From assembly GCA_020442545.1 (NCBI GenBank), contig JAGRJX010000349.1, forward strand, positions 1 through 5,228: DNA of 5,228 bases. Reading direction: 5' to 3'. Origin of the DNA: Lysobacterales bacterium (GTDB lineage: Bacteria > Pseudomonadota > Gammaproteobacteria > Xanthomonadales > Xanthomonadaceae). The stretch's first letter is position 1, and the number at the start of each line of letters is the position of its first letter. A program made the translations under genes and the position numbers. This document shows, one piece after another, positions 1 through 5,228 of this stretch. Under the pieces are notes generated by a model that did not search any database, was not told where the DNA came from, and saw only the letters and a list, made by a program, of their open reading frames with translations.

Positions 1-45
1 TTGCGATTGAGAGTTGAATTCGCCCGGACAAAAGGTTACCACGTC

Positions 46-96
46 GAAGGAGTTGAGCGATTCGATTGTACTGAGCTCCTTCTTGTGAAGAGCTCC
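46..96 (-). repeat. Overlapping inverted repeats just downstream of the ABC transporter gene
   Basis: Seen in the sequence: three arms can pair in two mutually exclusive ways. On the minus strand the first arm (95-87, GAGCTCTTC) pairs with the second (82-73, GAAGGAGCTC) with one bulged base and a 4-nt loop ACAA. The second arm can instead pair with a third (57-46); these two 12-nt arms match at 10 of 12 positions and contain a perfect 7-bp core GAAGGAG/CTCCTTC. The stop of the ABC gene lies only a few bases upstream. A TTTTT run precedes rather than follows the first hairpin, and only TTTT occurs well after the second, so this is not a canonical intrinsic terminator. It may still end transcription, stabilise the mRNA 3' end, or lie in the leader of a gene beyond the left edge. 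Confidence 0.45.
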
Positions 97-101
97 AAAA
101 A

Positions 102-1922
102 CTATCGATAGCCCTCCGCCTGTAGCGAGAACAGGTGGGCATAGTGGCCATCCTGCTGCATCAGGGACTGGTGGCTGCCGCGTTCGAGGATGCGGCCGCG
201 GCGGATGACGATGATTTCGTCGGCCATGCGCACGGTGGAGAAACGGTGCGAGATCAGGATGGCGATGCGGTTGCCGGACAGCTCGCGGAAGCGCGCGAAG
301 ATCGCCGCTTCGGCGCCGGCGTCCATCGCCGCCGTCGGCTCATCCAGCACCAGGATGTCGGCGTCGCTGCGCATGAAGGCGCGTGACAGGGCGATCTTCT
401 GCCACTGCCCGCCTGACAGCTCGCGACCGTTGTTGAACCAGCGGCCGAGCTGGGTCTGGTAACCGTCGGACATCGCATCGATGAACTCATCGGCCATGCC
501 CTTTTCGGCAGCTTCCTGCCAGCGCGCCTCGTCGTGGAAGGCGCTGACGTCGCCGACGCCGATGTTCTCGCCCACCGGCAGCTGGTAGCGGGCGAAGTCC
601 TGGAAGATCACGCCGATGCGCTGGCGTAGTGTCCCGGCGTCCCACTCCTGCAGATCAAGGCCGTCGAGCAGGATGCGTCCCGTCGTTGGCGCGTAGAGCC
701 GCGTCAGCAGCTTGATCAGCGTGGTCTTGCCGCTGCCGTTCTCGCCGACCAGCGCCAACGATTCGCCGGGACGGATGTGCAGGCTGATGTCGTACAGCGC
801 GGCGGCGTCACCACCGGGATAACGGAAGCTGACGTTCTCGAAGCGGATGCCGTCGCCGGGCGACGGTCCAACGGTTGCGTGGCCCTGCGACGCCGGCACC
901 GGCGTTTCCAGGTATTCGTACAGCGTGGACAGGTAGAGGTTGTCCTCGTACATGCCGCTGATCGCCGACAGACTGGCGCTGACCGCCGACTGGCCCTGGC
1001 GGAACAGCATCATGAACATGGCCATCTGGCCCAGCGTGATGCGCGCGGCCATCGTCGCCACCGCCACCCAGATGTAGGCGCCATAGAGCGTCGCCGTGCT
1101 GACCAGCCCGAGGCCGAAGCCCCAGCTGTCGCGACGGATGGTCAGTCGGCGATCCTCGCGGAACAGCTTGTGAAAGATGTCGCGGTAGCGCTGCAGCAGC
1201 AGGGGCCCGAGCTGGAACAGCTTGACCTCCTTGGCGTTGTCCTCGCGCGCCAGCACGGTTTCCAGGTACAGCTGCTGCCGCGTTTCCGGCGAGCGCCAGC
1301 GGAACAGGCGGAAGGCCTCGCCGGAGAACTTCGCCTCGCCGATAAAGGCCGGCAGGCCGGCGACGAACAGCAGCAGCACCGCCCACGGCGAGAACTGCCA
1401 CAACAGCGTGCCGTAGCTGACCAGCGACACGCCGTTCTGGGCGAGGCCAAAGGTGCGTGTCACCAGCGACAGTGGTCGTGACGACGCCTCGCGCCGCGCG
1501 CGGGTCAGCTTGTCGTAGAACTCGGAGTCCTCGAACTGCGCCAGCTCCAGCGTCAGCGCCTTCTCCAGGATCATCACGTTGACGCGCTGGCCCAGCTGCG
1601 CACGCAGCAATGATTGCGACAGCGACAGGCCGCGCTGGGCGGCAGCGATGGCGATGACGATCAGCGCTTCGAGGCCGATCAGTTCGAACACCAGCCGACG
1701 ATCCGCATCGACGCCGCTCTGCGTGGCGGCCACGACCGCATCGATGATCTGCGCCCCGACAAAGGCCATGGCGGCGGGCAGCAGGCCGGCCACCAGCGTC
1801 AGGACCGCGAGGGCAAGTGTCAGTCGGCGACTGGTGCTCCAGACCAGCTGCAGGGCGCGACCGCTGTAGCGGAACACCGCCAGCGGACTGCGCGAACCAC
1901 CGGCACGCGGCGATTCGTTCAC
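102..1922 (-). CDS. ABC exporter half-transporter: fused membrane domain and ATPase (ABCB/NisT-like)
   Basis: An inner-membrane exporter subunit expected to work as a homodimer, using ATP hydrolysis to move an unknown substrate outward. Residues about 30-340 form the membrane domain, with hydrophobic stretches near 34-58, 78-96, 165-196 and 270-305. The nucleotide-binding domain follows, with every key motif intact: A-loop Tyr368, Walker A GENGSGKT (393-400), Q-loop Gln441, signature LSGGQ (502-506), Walker B ILVLDEPT (523-530, catalytic Glu528) and H-loop His559. The 606-residue length is normal for a full half-transporter, and there is no N-terminal C39 peptidase. The motifs around LSGGQ-WQKIALSRAF and FQDFARYQLPVGENIG recall the NisT/lanthipeptide-exporter branch, but no precursor or modification gene is present, so the substrate cannot be named. 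The start is GTG, overlapping the upstream TGA (GTGA), with a good Shine-Dalgarno site; the first ATG (Met52) lies inside the first membrane helix and is too late. Confidence 0.93.
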   Translation of the reverse strand: MNESPRAGGSRSPLAVFRYSGRALQLVWSTSRRLTLALAVLTLVAGLLPAAMAFVGAQIIDAVVAATQSGVDADRRLVFELIGLEALIVIAIAAAQRGLSLSQSLLRAQLGQRVNVMILEKALTLELAQFEDSEFYDKLTRARREASSRPLSLVTRTFGLAQNGVSLVSYGTLLWQFSPWAVLLLFVAGLPAFIGEAKFSGEAFRLFRWRSPETRQQLYLETVLAREDNAKEVKLFQLGPLLLQRYRDIFHKLFREDRRLTIRRDSWGFGLGLVSTATLYGAYIWVAVATMAARITLGQMAMFMMLFRQGQSAVSASLSAISGMYEDNLYLSTLYEYLETPVPASQGHATVGPSPGDGIRFENVSFRYPGGDAAALYDISLHIRPGESLALVGENGSGKTTLIKLLTRLYAPTTGRILLDGLDLQEWDAGTLRQRIGVIFQDFARYQLPVGENIGVGDVSAFHDEARWQEAAEKGMADEFIDAMSDGYQTQLGRWFNNGRELSGGQWQKIALSRAFMRSDADILVLDEPTAAMDAGAEAAIFARFRELSGNRIAILISHRFSTVRMADEIIVIRRGRILERGSHQSLMQQDGHYAHLFSLQAEGYR

Positions 1923-2602
1923 CAGCCGGCCTCTTCCAGCATCCGCTGCGTGGCTTCGTCCGGTCGCGCCAGCAGGCCACCGCGACCGTCGATGCTCACC
2001 GTGTAATGCGCGCCGTCGATCATCGGCAGGTACACGCCGCTGCCGATGTCGGCATCAACCCACGGCAGCCACTTCGGGTTCTGCCGGCGCAGCGACCACA
2101 GATCCGGCACCGCGCCCTGCGACAGTGAGTACACGCTGCGCGGCGCCTCCATCTCCTGCGTGGCATCGGTGTAGCGACCGGACAGTCGATCCAGGCGATA
2201 CAGCGGCGGCACGCCGATCACGCTGGGCAGCGCCTTCCAGCGGATCACCCGCGCCTCGATGCGCCACTCGTCGCCGCCGACCGGGTAGCGGCGATGTTCA
2301 CCATTGCCGCGATCCAGTTCCACCACGAACTGCTGCGGACCCAGTTGCTCGACACGGACATCGACGACCGTGCGCTCACTGAACAGGCGCGAATAGCCGC
2401 TGAGACTCATGGCCAGCGCGATCAACGCGAGGCCGATCACCATCATCAGCAGACCTGCGACGGCGCGGCGCGTGGCCGCCATTCGCCGTCGCTGGCGCAG
2501 GCAGCGCCGGCAGCCGACGAGCTGCCACAGCGCCAGCAGCGCAGCGATGACGCCGACGGCGAGCAGCACAAGCGTCGGCAGGCGGAGCCAGTCCTGGATC
2601 AT
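1919..2602 (-). CDS. Conserved hypothetical protein with two membrane helices and a C-terminal soluble domain
   Basis: A 227-residue protein of unknown function. Two hydrophobic helices are visible, at about 8-28 and 47-69, joined by a strongly basic loop (31-46, including CRRC and QRRR). The positive-inside rule puts that loop in the cytoplasm and the domain from about 75 to 227 in the periplasm. This domain has a distinctive stretch, DEWRIEARVIRWKALP (111-126) then YRLDRLSGRY (135-144). From memory, similar sequences occur in proteobacterial proteins labelled cation/multidrug efflux pump, but nothing here shows pump activity. The ATG at 2602 is chosen because the first helix follows at once. 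A GTG at 2680 would add 26 polar residues encoded in intergenic-like DNA. No clear Shine-Dalgarno site precedes the ATG, whereas a TATGAT box ends 6 nt before it. The gene overlaps the ABC exporter gene by 4 nt, so an accessory role in that transporter is plausible but unproven. Confidence 0.8.
   Translation of the reverse strand: MIQDWLRLPTLVLLAVGVIAALLALWQLVGCRRCLRQRRRMAATRRAVAGLLMMVIGLALIALAMSLSGYSRLFSERTVVDVRVEQLGPQQFVVELDRGNGEHRRYPVGGDEWRIEARVIRWKALPSVIGVPPLYRLDRLSGRYTDATQEMEAPRSVYSLSQGAVPDLWSLRRQNPKWLPWVDADIGSGVYLPMIDGAHYTVSIDGRGGLLARPDEATQRMLEEAGW
1930..1937 (-). promoter_or_regulatory. Ribosome binding site supporting the GTG start of the ABC gene
   Basis: On the minus strand GGAAGAGG lies 7 nt before the GTG at 1922-1920. 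It sits within the last codons of the membrane protein gene and supports the GTG start, which overlaps that gene's TGA by the pattern GTGA. This arrangement implies translational coupling of the two genes. Confidence 0.7.
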
Positions 2603-2608
2603 GCCCGC

Positions 2609-2614
2609 ATCATA
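2609..2614 (-). promoter_or_regulatory. Possible -10 box for the leftward membrane protein/ABC unit
   Basis: On the minus strand TATGAT (5 of 6 to TATAAT) ends 6 nt before the ATG at 2602. No convincing -35 is seen 16-18 nt upstream. If the box is used, transcription would begin at or next to the A of the ATG and give a leaderless mRNA, which would fit the missing Shine-Dalgarno site. A single hexamer match is weak evidence. Confidence 0.3.
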
Positions 2615-2703
2615 ACGGCTGTCCCTCCCCACCTTTGCCTTCGTCACTTCGCGCCACAACGGCGGGGAAGCGCAGCGCACATGAAAAGGCTTCCGTACTC
2701 GGC

Positions 2704-2752
2704 ATTCTCCCTCCCCCGCGCCAAAGGCGGAGGGGAAAGCCGGGGAAGGGTG
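2704..2752. repeat. GC-rich imperfect hairpin, probably a degenerate dispersed intergenic repeat
   Basis: This pyrimidine-then-purine block has CTCCCTCCCCCGCG on the left and GGCGGAGGGG followed by CCGGGGAAGGG on the right, around an AAA turn. GCC/GGC with CCCC/GGGG gives an imperfect stem interrupted by a small internal loop. The pattern (C-rich arm, short loop, G-rich arm, then a second GGGG-A-GGG block) resembles the abundant CCCTCTCCC...GGGAGAGGG intergenic repeats of Xanthomonas/Lysobacter-type genomes. Assigning it to that group is from memory of their general form; only one copy is visible here. It occupies the position where the -35 of the downstream TATAAT promoter should be. Confidence 0.5.
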
Positions 2753-2764
2753 CTCTTCACAAGC

Positions 2765-2770
2765 TATAAT
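2765..2770 (+). promoter_or_regulatory. -10 box of the lptM-dapF-DUF484-xerC operon promoter
   Basis: A perfect sigma-70 -10 hexamer TATAAT lies 35 nt before the lptM ATG at 2806. Transcription would start near 2777 and leave a leader of about 29 nt containing GGA (2795-2797), 8 nt before the ATG, as a weak ribosome site. No TTGACA-like -35 exists at 16-18 nt spacing: the bases there are GGGGAAG from the GC-rich repeat. There is also no TG extension before the -10. It is the only good promoter candidate ahead of the four tightly packed rightward genes. Confidence 0.6.
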
Positions 2771-2805
2771 TTGCCGAGTTGTTTGCTCAGCACTGGAACT
2801 CGCCG

Positions 2806-2928
2806 ATGACCCGTCGCCTCACTCTCCTGCTGTTGATCACGCTGGCCTGCGTCGCCGGCCTGTCCGCCTGCGGCAACAAGGGCGACCTGGTGCGTCCGGA
2901 CGCGGCAAAGACCAGCAGCGCCGGATAA
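2806..2928 (+). CDS. lptM: Small LptM (YifL)-like lipoprotein
   Basis: A 40-residue prolipoprotein. A basic start (MTRR) is followed by a hydrophobic signal segment (about 5-18), then the lipobox LSAC with the lipidated cysteine at position 22. The mature peptide begins CGNKGDLVRPD, which follows the LptM/YifL pattern CGxKGxLxxP; the enterobacterial form is CGLKGPLY. After processing only 19 residues remain, shorter than the E. coli protein (about 50 mature residues). In E. coli LptM associates with the LptD/LptE outer-membrane LPS translocon and aids LptD disulfide maturation. Position supports the call: lptM directly precedes dapF in E. coli too. The stop overlaps the dapF start as TAATG, so the genes are coupled. 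The ATG follows a weak GGA site and is the only start that gives a proper signal peptide. Confidence 0.85.
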   Translation: MTRRLTLLLLITLACVAGLSACGNKGDLVRPDAAKTSSAG

Positions 2929-3764
2929 TGAACACGACCGCCCCGTCGCCGCTGCGCTTCAGCAAGATGCACGGTGCCGGTAACGACTTCATCGTCTTCG
3001 ACCGCCGCGATGGTCGTCCCTGGCCTTCGGTGGATAAGCTTCGGCAATTGGCCGACCGCCATTTCGGGATCGGCTGCGACCAGATCATCAGCATCGAAGC
3101 CGAACGCGACGGCCAGCCCGGCTATGACATCCGCAACAGCGACGGCAGTCCGGCGACGCAATGCGGCAACGGCGCGCGCTGCGTGGCGGCCTGGCTGTGG
3201 CGCGATGGCGCGGCCAGCACGCCCGAATTCGTGATGCATTCGCCAGCTGGCGCGGTGCCGGCCCGGCGCGATGACGACGGCCGTTTCGAGGTCGTCCTCG
3301 GTGTGCCCGACTTCGATCCGGCTTCGCTGCCGATGGTTGATCCCGACGCACCCGCGGTCTTCGAGATCGAAGATCACGAGTGGCGCTATCGGGTCTGTTC
3401 GATGGGCAATCCGCATGCGCTGATCGTGGTTGACAACCTCGACATCACCGATGTTGCCGGCATTGGCAACGCGCTGCAGTACAGCGGACGCTTCCCGGAA
3501 GGTGTCAACGTCGGCTTCGCGGAAGTACTGGGCGAGGATCACATCCGGCTGGTGGTCAACGAGAACGGTGCCGGCATCACCCTGGCCTGCGGCAGCGGCG
3601 CCTGTGCGGCGGCCGCGCTGCTGATCCGCGCGGGCCGTGTTCGCTCGCCGCTGCGCATCGACATGCCCGGCGGCACGCTGCAGGTCCGCTGGAACGGTGA
3701 CGGCGAACCCGCCGTGCTCGCCGGTCCCGCCACATTCGTATTCGAAGGAGAGGTTCCCGCATGA
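2928..3764 (+). CDS. dapF: Diaminopimelate epimerase
   Basis: A cytoplasmic, cofactor-free enzyme that converts LL-diaminopimelate to meso-diaminopimelate, the peptidoglycan cross-linking residue and last intermediate before lysine. Its 278 residues are the normal length. The two catalytic cysteines are Cys79 in QCGNGARC and Cys221 in ACGSGACA, and the family signature NxDGSxxxxCGNGxR is complete at 70-84. Other expected active-site residues are visible: Asn19 (MHGAGNDF), Gln52 (GIGCDQ), Asn161 and His163 (MGNPHA), Asn194 (GVNVGF) and Glu212. One is odd: the usual ERG after the catalytic Glu is ENG here, so the Arg equivalent to Arg209 of the E. coli/H. influenzae enzymes is Asn213. The ATG at 2928 overlaps the lptM TAA (TAATG) and has no strong Shine-Dalgarno site, so reinitiation from lptM is likely. 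The next gene starts inside the dapF stop. Confidence 0.97.
   Translation: MNTTAPSPLRFSKMHGAGNDFIVFDRRDGRPWPSVDKLRQLADRHFGIGCDQIISIEAERDGQPGYDIRNSDGSPATQCGNGARCVAAWLWRDGAASTPEFVMHSPAGAVPARRDDDGRFEVVLGVPDFDPASLPMVDPDAPAVFEIEDHEWRYRVCSMGNPHALIVVDNLDITDVAGIGNALQYSGRFPEGVNVGFAEVLGEDHIRLVVNENGAGITLACGSGACAAAALLIRAGRVRSPLRIDMPGGTLQVRWNGDGEPAVLAGPATFVFEGEVPA
3745..3750 (+). promoter_or_regulatory. Ribosome binding site of the DUF484 gene
   Basis: AAGGAG lies 10 nt before the ATG at 3761, inside the last codons of dapF. It is the clearest Shine-Dalgarno site in the rightward operon and supports the ATGA-overlap start. Confidence 0.65.
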
Positions 3765-4441
3765 GCGACAGCAACGACGGCCCCAGCCACGGCGAAGTCG
3801 CGGCCTTCCTGCGCCGCCACCCGCGCTTCCTCACCGAGCACGGCGAGCTGGCGCAGAACCTGGAACTGCCGCGCAGTGATGGTCAGGCCACCTCGCTGGC
3901 CAGCTACCAGCTCGATGTGTTGCGCGACAAGAATCGCGAGCTGAATCGTCGCCTGCACGAGCTCTACGCCAACGCCGAAACCAACGAACGGCTGACCATC
4001 CGCACGCACCAACTCACCTTGGCGTTGATGCGCGCCAACAACGCGGCGGAAACGCTGAAGACCATGATTGCCTGCCTGATCGAGGACTTCGGCAGCCAGC
4101 TGGTTTGCGTGCTGCTGCATCGGCCATTGCCCGGACTACCCGATGCCGACTGGCTGCAGATCGTGCCGTCCGATGACGCTTCGCTGGAGCCGTTCAGCGC
4201 CTTCCGCGAATCCGGCGAGCCGCTGTGCGGCCGCCTGCGCCAGGACAAGATCGACCGCCTGTTCGGCCAGCGTGCCAATGACGTGCAGTCGGTGGCGCTG
4301 CTGCACCTTGGCGACCTCGGCATGCTGGCCATCGGCAGCGACGACGCCAACCGCTTCTTCCCCGGCATGGGCACGCTGTTCCTGCGTCTGATGTCGGAGT
4401 CGCTGGTCGTGGCGCTCAAGCGATACGGCGCCAGCAGCTGA
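3761..4441 (+). CDS. DUF484 family protein (YigA-like, GAF-like domain)
   Basis: A 226-residue soluble protein of the DUF484 family, whose members sit between dapF and xerC in many gammaproteobacteria; E. coli yigA is the counterpart. The N-terminal motif is recognisable: VAAFLRRHPRFLTEHGEL (13-30) then LELPR, matching the family pattern FLxxHPxFLxxHxxLxxxLxLP. A helical, probably coiled-coil stretch follows at about 45-80 (QLDVLRDKNRELNRRLHEL). The remainder, about 80-220, is the GAF-like part, ending in LLHLGDLGMLAIGS (180-193) and RFFPGMGTLFLRLMSE (198-213), which match the family's conserved C-terminus. No catalytic residues are known and no ligand is established. The ATG overlaps the dapF TGA (ATGA) behind a good AAGGAG. 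Its stop is in frame with the following xerC ATG (TGA CGC CCC ATG), so only the stop separates the two reading frames. Confidence 0.92.
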   Translation: MSDSNDGPSHGEVAAFLRRHPRFLTEHGELAQNLELPRSDGQATSLASYQLDVLRDKNRELNRRLHELYANAETNERLTIRTHQLTLALMRANNAAETLKTMIACLIEDFGSQLVCVLLHRPLPGLPDADWLQIVPSDDASLEPFSAFRESGEPLCGRLRQDKIDRLFGQRANDVQSVALLHLGDLGMLAIGSDDANRFFPGMGTLFLRLMSESLVVALKRYGASS

Positions 4442-4447
4442 CGCCCC

Positions 4448-5228
4448 ATGCCTTCGCTCGCCGCCGACGTCAACGCCTTCCTCGACCATCTCGCCAATGG
4501 TCGACGGCTGTCGGCGAACACGGTGGCGGCGTACCGGCGGGATCTCGATGCCTTGCTCGGCTGGCTGGAGCGACAAGGCATCAGCGACTGGTCGGTGCTG
4601 CATGGCGAATTGCTTCGCAGCTTCGTCGCGGATGGACACCGCAGTGGGCTATCGCCGAAGAGTCTGCAACGGCGATTGTCGGCCTGCCGTTCGCTGTTCC
4701 GCCACCTGCTCAACGATGGCCGCATCGACAGCAATCCGGCCAGCGGCCTGCGCGGCCCGAAGTCGCCACGCAAGCTGCCCAACGTGCTGGATGTCGACGA
4801 AGCGAACCGGCTGATGGAGATCGACGGCGACGAGCCGACCGACCGCCGCGACCGCGCGATGCTGGAACTGTTCTATTCCTCGGCGCTGCGTCTGTCCGAG
4901 CTCTGCGGCCTGCGCTGGTCGGCGCTGGACCTCGACGACGGCCTGGCCCGCGTCGACGGCAAGGGCGGCAAGACACGCGTGGTTCCGGTCGGCCGCAAGG
5001 CATTGGCGGCGCTACGCGACTGGCGCGAAGTCAGTGATTCGACGTCGCCATCGCAGCCTGTCTTTCCCGGTCGCAACGGCCAGCCCATCCGTCCACGCAG
5101 CGTGCAACACCGCATGACGCAACTCGCGCAGCAGCGAGGCATCTTCAAGCGCGTGCATCCACACCTGCTGAGGCACAGTTGCGCCAGCCACGTGCTGGAA
5201 TCCTCCGGCGACCTGCGCGCGGTGCAGG
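4448..5228 (+). CDS. xerC: Tyrosine recombinase XerC (partial, cut by the window edge)
   Basis: A site-specific recombinase which, with XerD, resolves chromosome dimers at dif at the septum under FtsK control. The first 260 residues are present out of about 300 expected. The N-terminal SAM-like core-binding domain (about 1-105) contains LSANTVAAYRRDLDALLGWL (21-40). The catalytic domain shows Arg148 in SSALRLSEL, Lys172 in GKGGK, and His239 and Arg242 in HPHLLRHSCASH. The last two active-site residues (His and the nucleophilic Tyr) lie beyond the edge, so intactness cannot be judged; the reading frame is open to the last base. XerC rather than XerD is called mainly from its place after dapF and DUF484. 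The ATG lies 6 nt after the DUF484 stop, in the same frame, and has no clear Shine-Dalgarno site, so translation probably depends on the upstream gene. No upstream start is possible because of that in-frame TGA. Confidence 0.93.
   Translation, partial: MPSLAADVNAFLDHLANGRRLSANTVAAYRRDLDALLGWLERQGISDWSVLHGELLRSFVADGHRSGLSPKSLQRRLSACRSLFRHLLNDGRIDSNPASGLRGPKSPRKLPNVLDVDEANRLMEIDGDEPTDRRDRAMLELFYSSALRLSELCGLRWSALDLDDGLARVDGKGGKTRVVPVGRKALAALRDWREVSDSTSPSQPVFPGRNGQPIRPRSVQHRMTQLAQQRGIFKRVHPHLLRHSCASHVLESSGDLRAVQ

Noticed and set aside
46..82. Classical rho-independent terminator for the ABC gene
   Set aside because: The inverted repeat has a mismatched upper stem, a long loop and no T-run directly after it on the minus strand, so only the repeat itself is reported.
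777..1481. Long + strand open frame (234 codons) opposite the ABC gene
   Set aside because: It lies wholly antisense to a gene with all ABC motifs, its translation is rich in Arg/Gln/Ala without recognisable domains, and high GC commonly leaves such antisense frames open.
102..1922. Lanthipeptide or other RiPP biosynthesis cluster suggested by NisT-like motifs
   Set aside because: No precursor peptide, modifying enzyme or immunity gene is visible, and the exporter lacks a peptidase domain; the motif resemblance alone is not enough.
808..1980. Minus-strand open frame of 390 codons in another frame of the ABC region
   Set aside because: It overlaps the well-supported ABC frame on the same strand, and its Arg/Ala/Gly-rich composition is typical of an out-of-frame reading of GC-rich DNA.
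2603..2680. N-terminal extension of the membrane protein gene to a GTG at 2680
   Set aside because: It would place 26 polar, low-similarity residues before the first membrane helix and has no convincing ribosome site; the ATG at 2602 gives a natural membrane-protein start.
2622..2738. Possible larger inverted repeat pairing 2622-2639 with 2720-2737
   Set aside because: Only about 13 of 18 positions agree and both arms are biased purine or pyrimidine runs, so chance similarity is sufficient.
2787..3542. Minus-strand open frame of 251 codons opposite lptM and dapF
   Set aside because: It is antisense to dapF, which is certain from its catalytic motifs; the translation shows no family resemblance.
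3964..4782. Minus-strand open frame of 272 codons opposite DUF484 and xerC
   Set aside because: It is antisense to two conserved genes, Ser/Arg-rich and without domains; a by-product of GC-rich codon use.

Overview
The window is gene-dense, GC-rich chromosomal DNA from a gammaproteobacterium. The + strand gene order lptM-like lipoprotein, dapF, DUF484 protein, xerC matches the conserved yifL-dapF-yigA-xerC block of Enterobacteria and relatives. High GC, the lack of lysA between lptM and dapF, and a hairpin resembling the dispersed repeats of Xanthomonas/Lysobacter-type genomes suggest Xanthomonadales (Lysobacterales) or a neighbour. That placement is inference.

Layout: 1-101 is non-coding, downstream of the leftward genes, and holds overlapping inverted repeats. 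Positions 102-2602 carry a leftward two-gene unit: first (1919-2602) a 227-residue two-helix membrane protein of unrecognised function, then (102-1922) a 606-residue ABC exporter half-transporter that starts at GTG inside the TGA stop of the first gene. Positions 2603-2805 form the divergent intergenic region, with a GC-rich imperfect hairpin and a perfect TATAAT box for the rightward genes. Positions 2806-5228 carry the rightward unit lptM, dapF, DUF484, xerC. Its junctions are TAATG, ATGA and a 6-nt gap, so it reads as one translationally coupled operon. xerC runs off the right edge with its last two active-site residues missing.

The rightward genes are housekeeping: a small lipoprotein linked to LPS-transporter assembly, the epimerase that makes meso-diaminopimelate for peptidoglycan and lysine, a GAF-like protein of unclear role, and the recombinase that resolves chromosome dimers at dif. 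The leftward pair is less conserved and probably an export function with a membrane partner.

No clearly new system is visible. The observations most worth checking are an Asn in DapF where a substrate-contacting Arg is nearly always found, a 12-nt inverted repeat bracketing the leftward pair, a repeat element at the -35 position of the lptM promoter, and a possibly leaderless start for the membrane protein gene.
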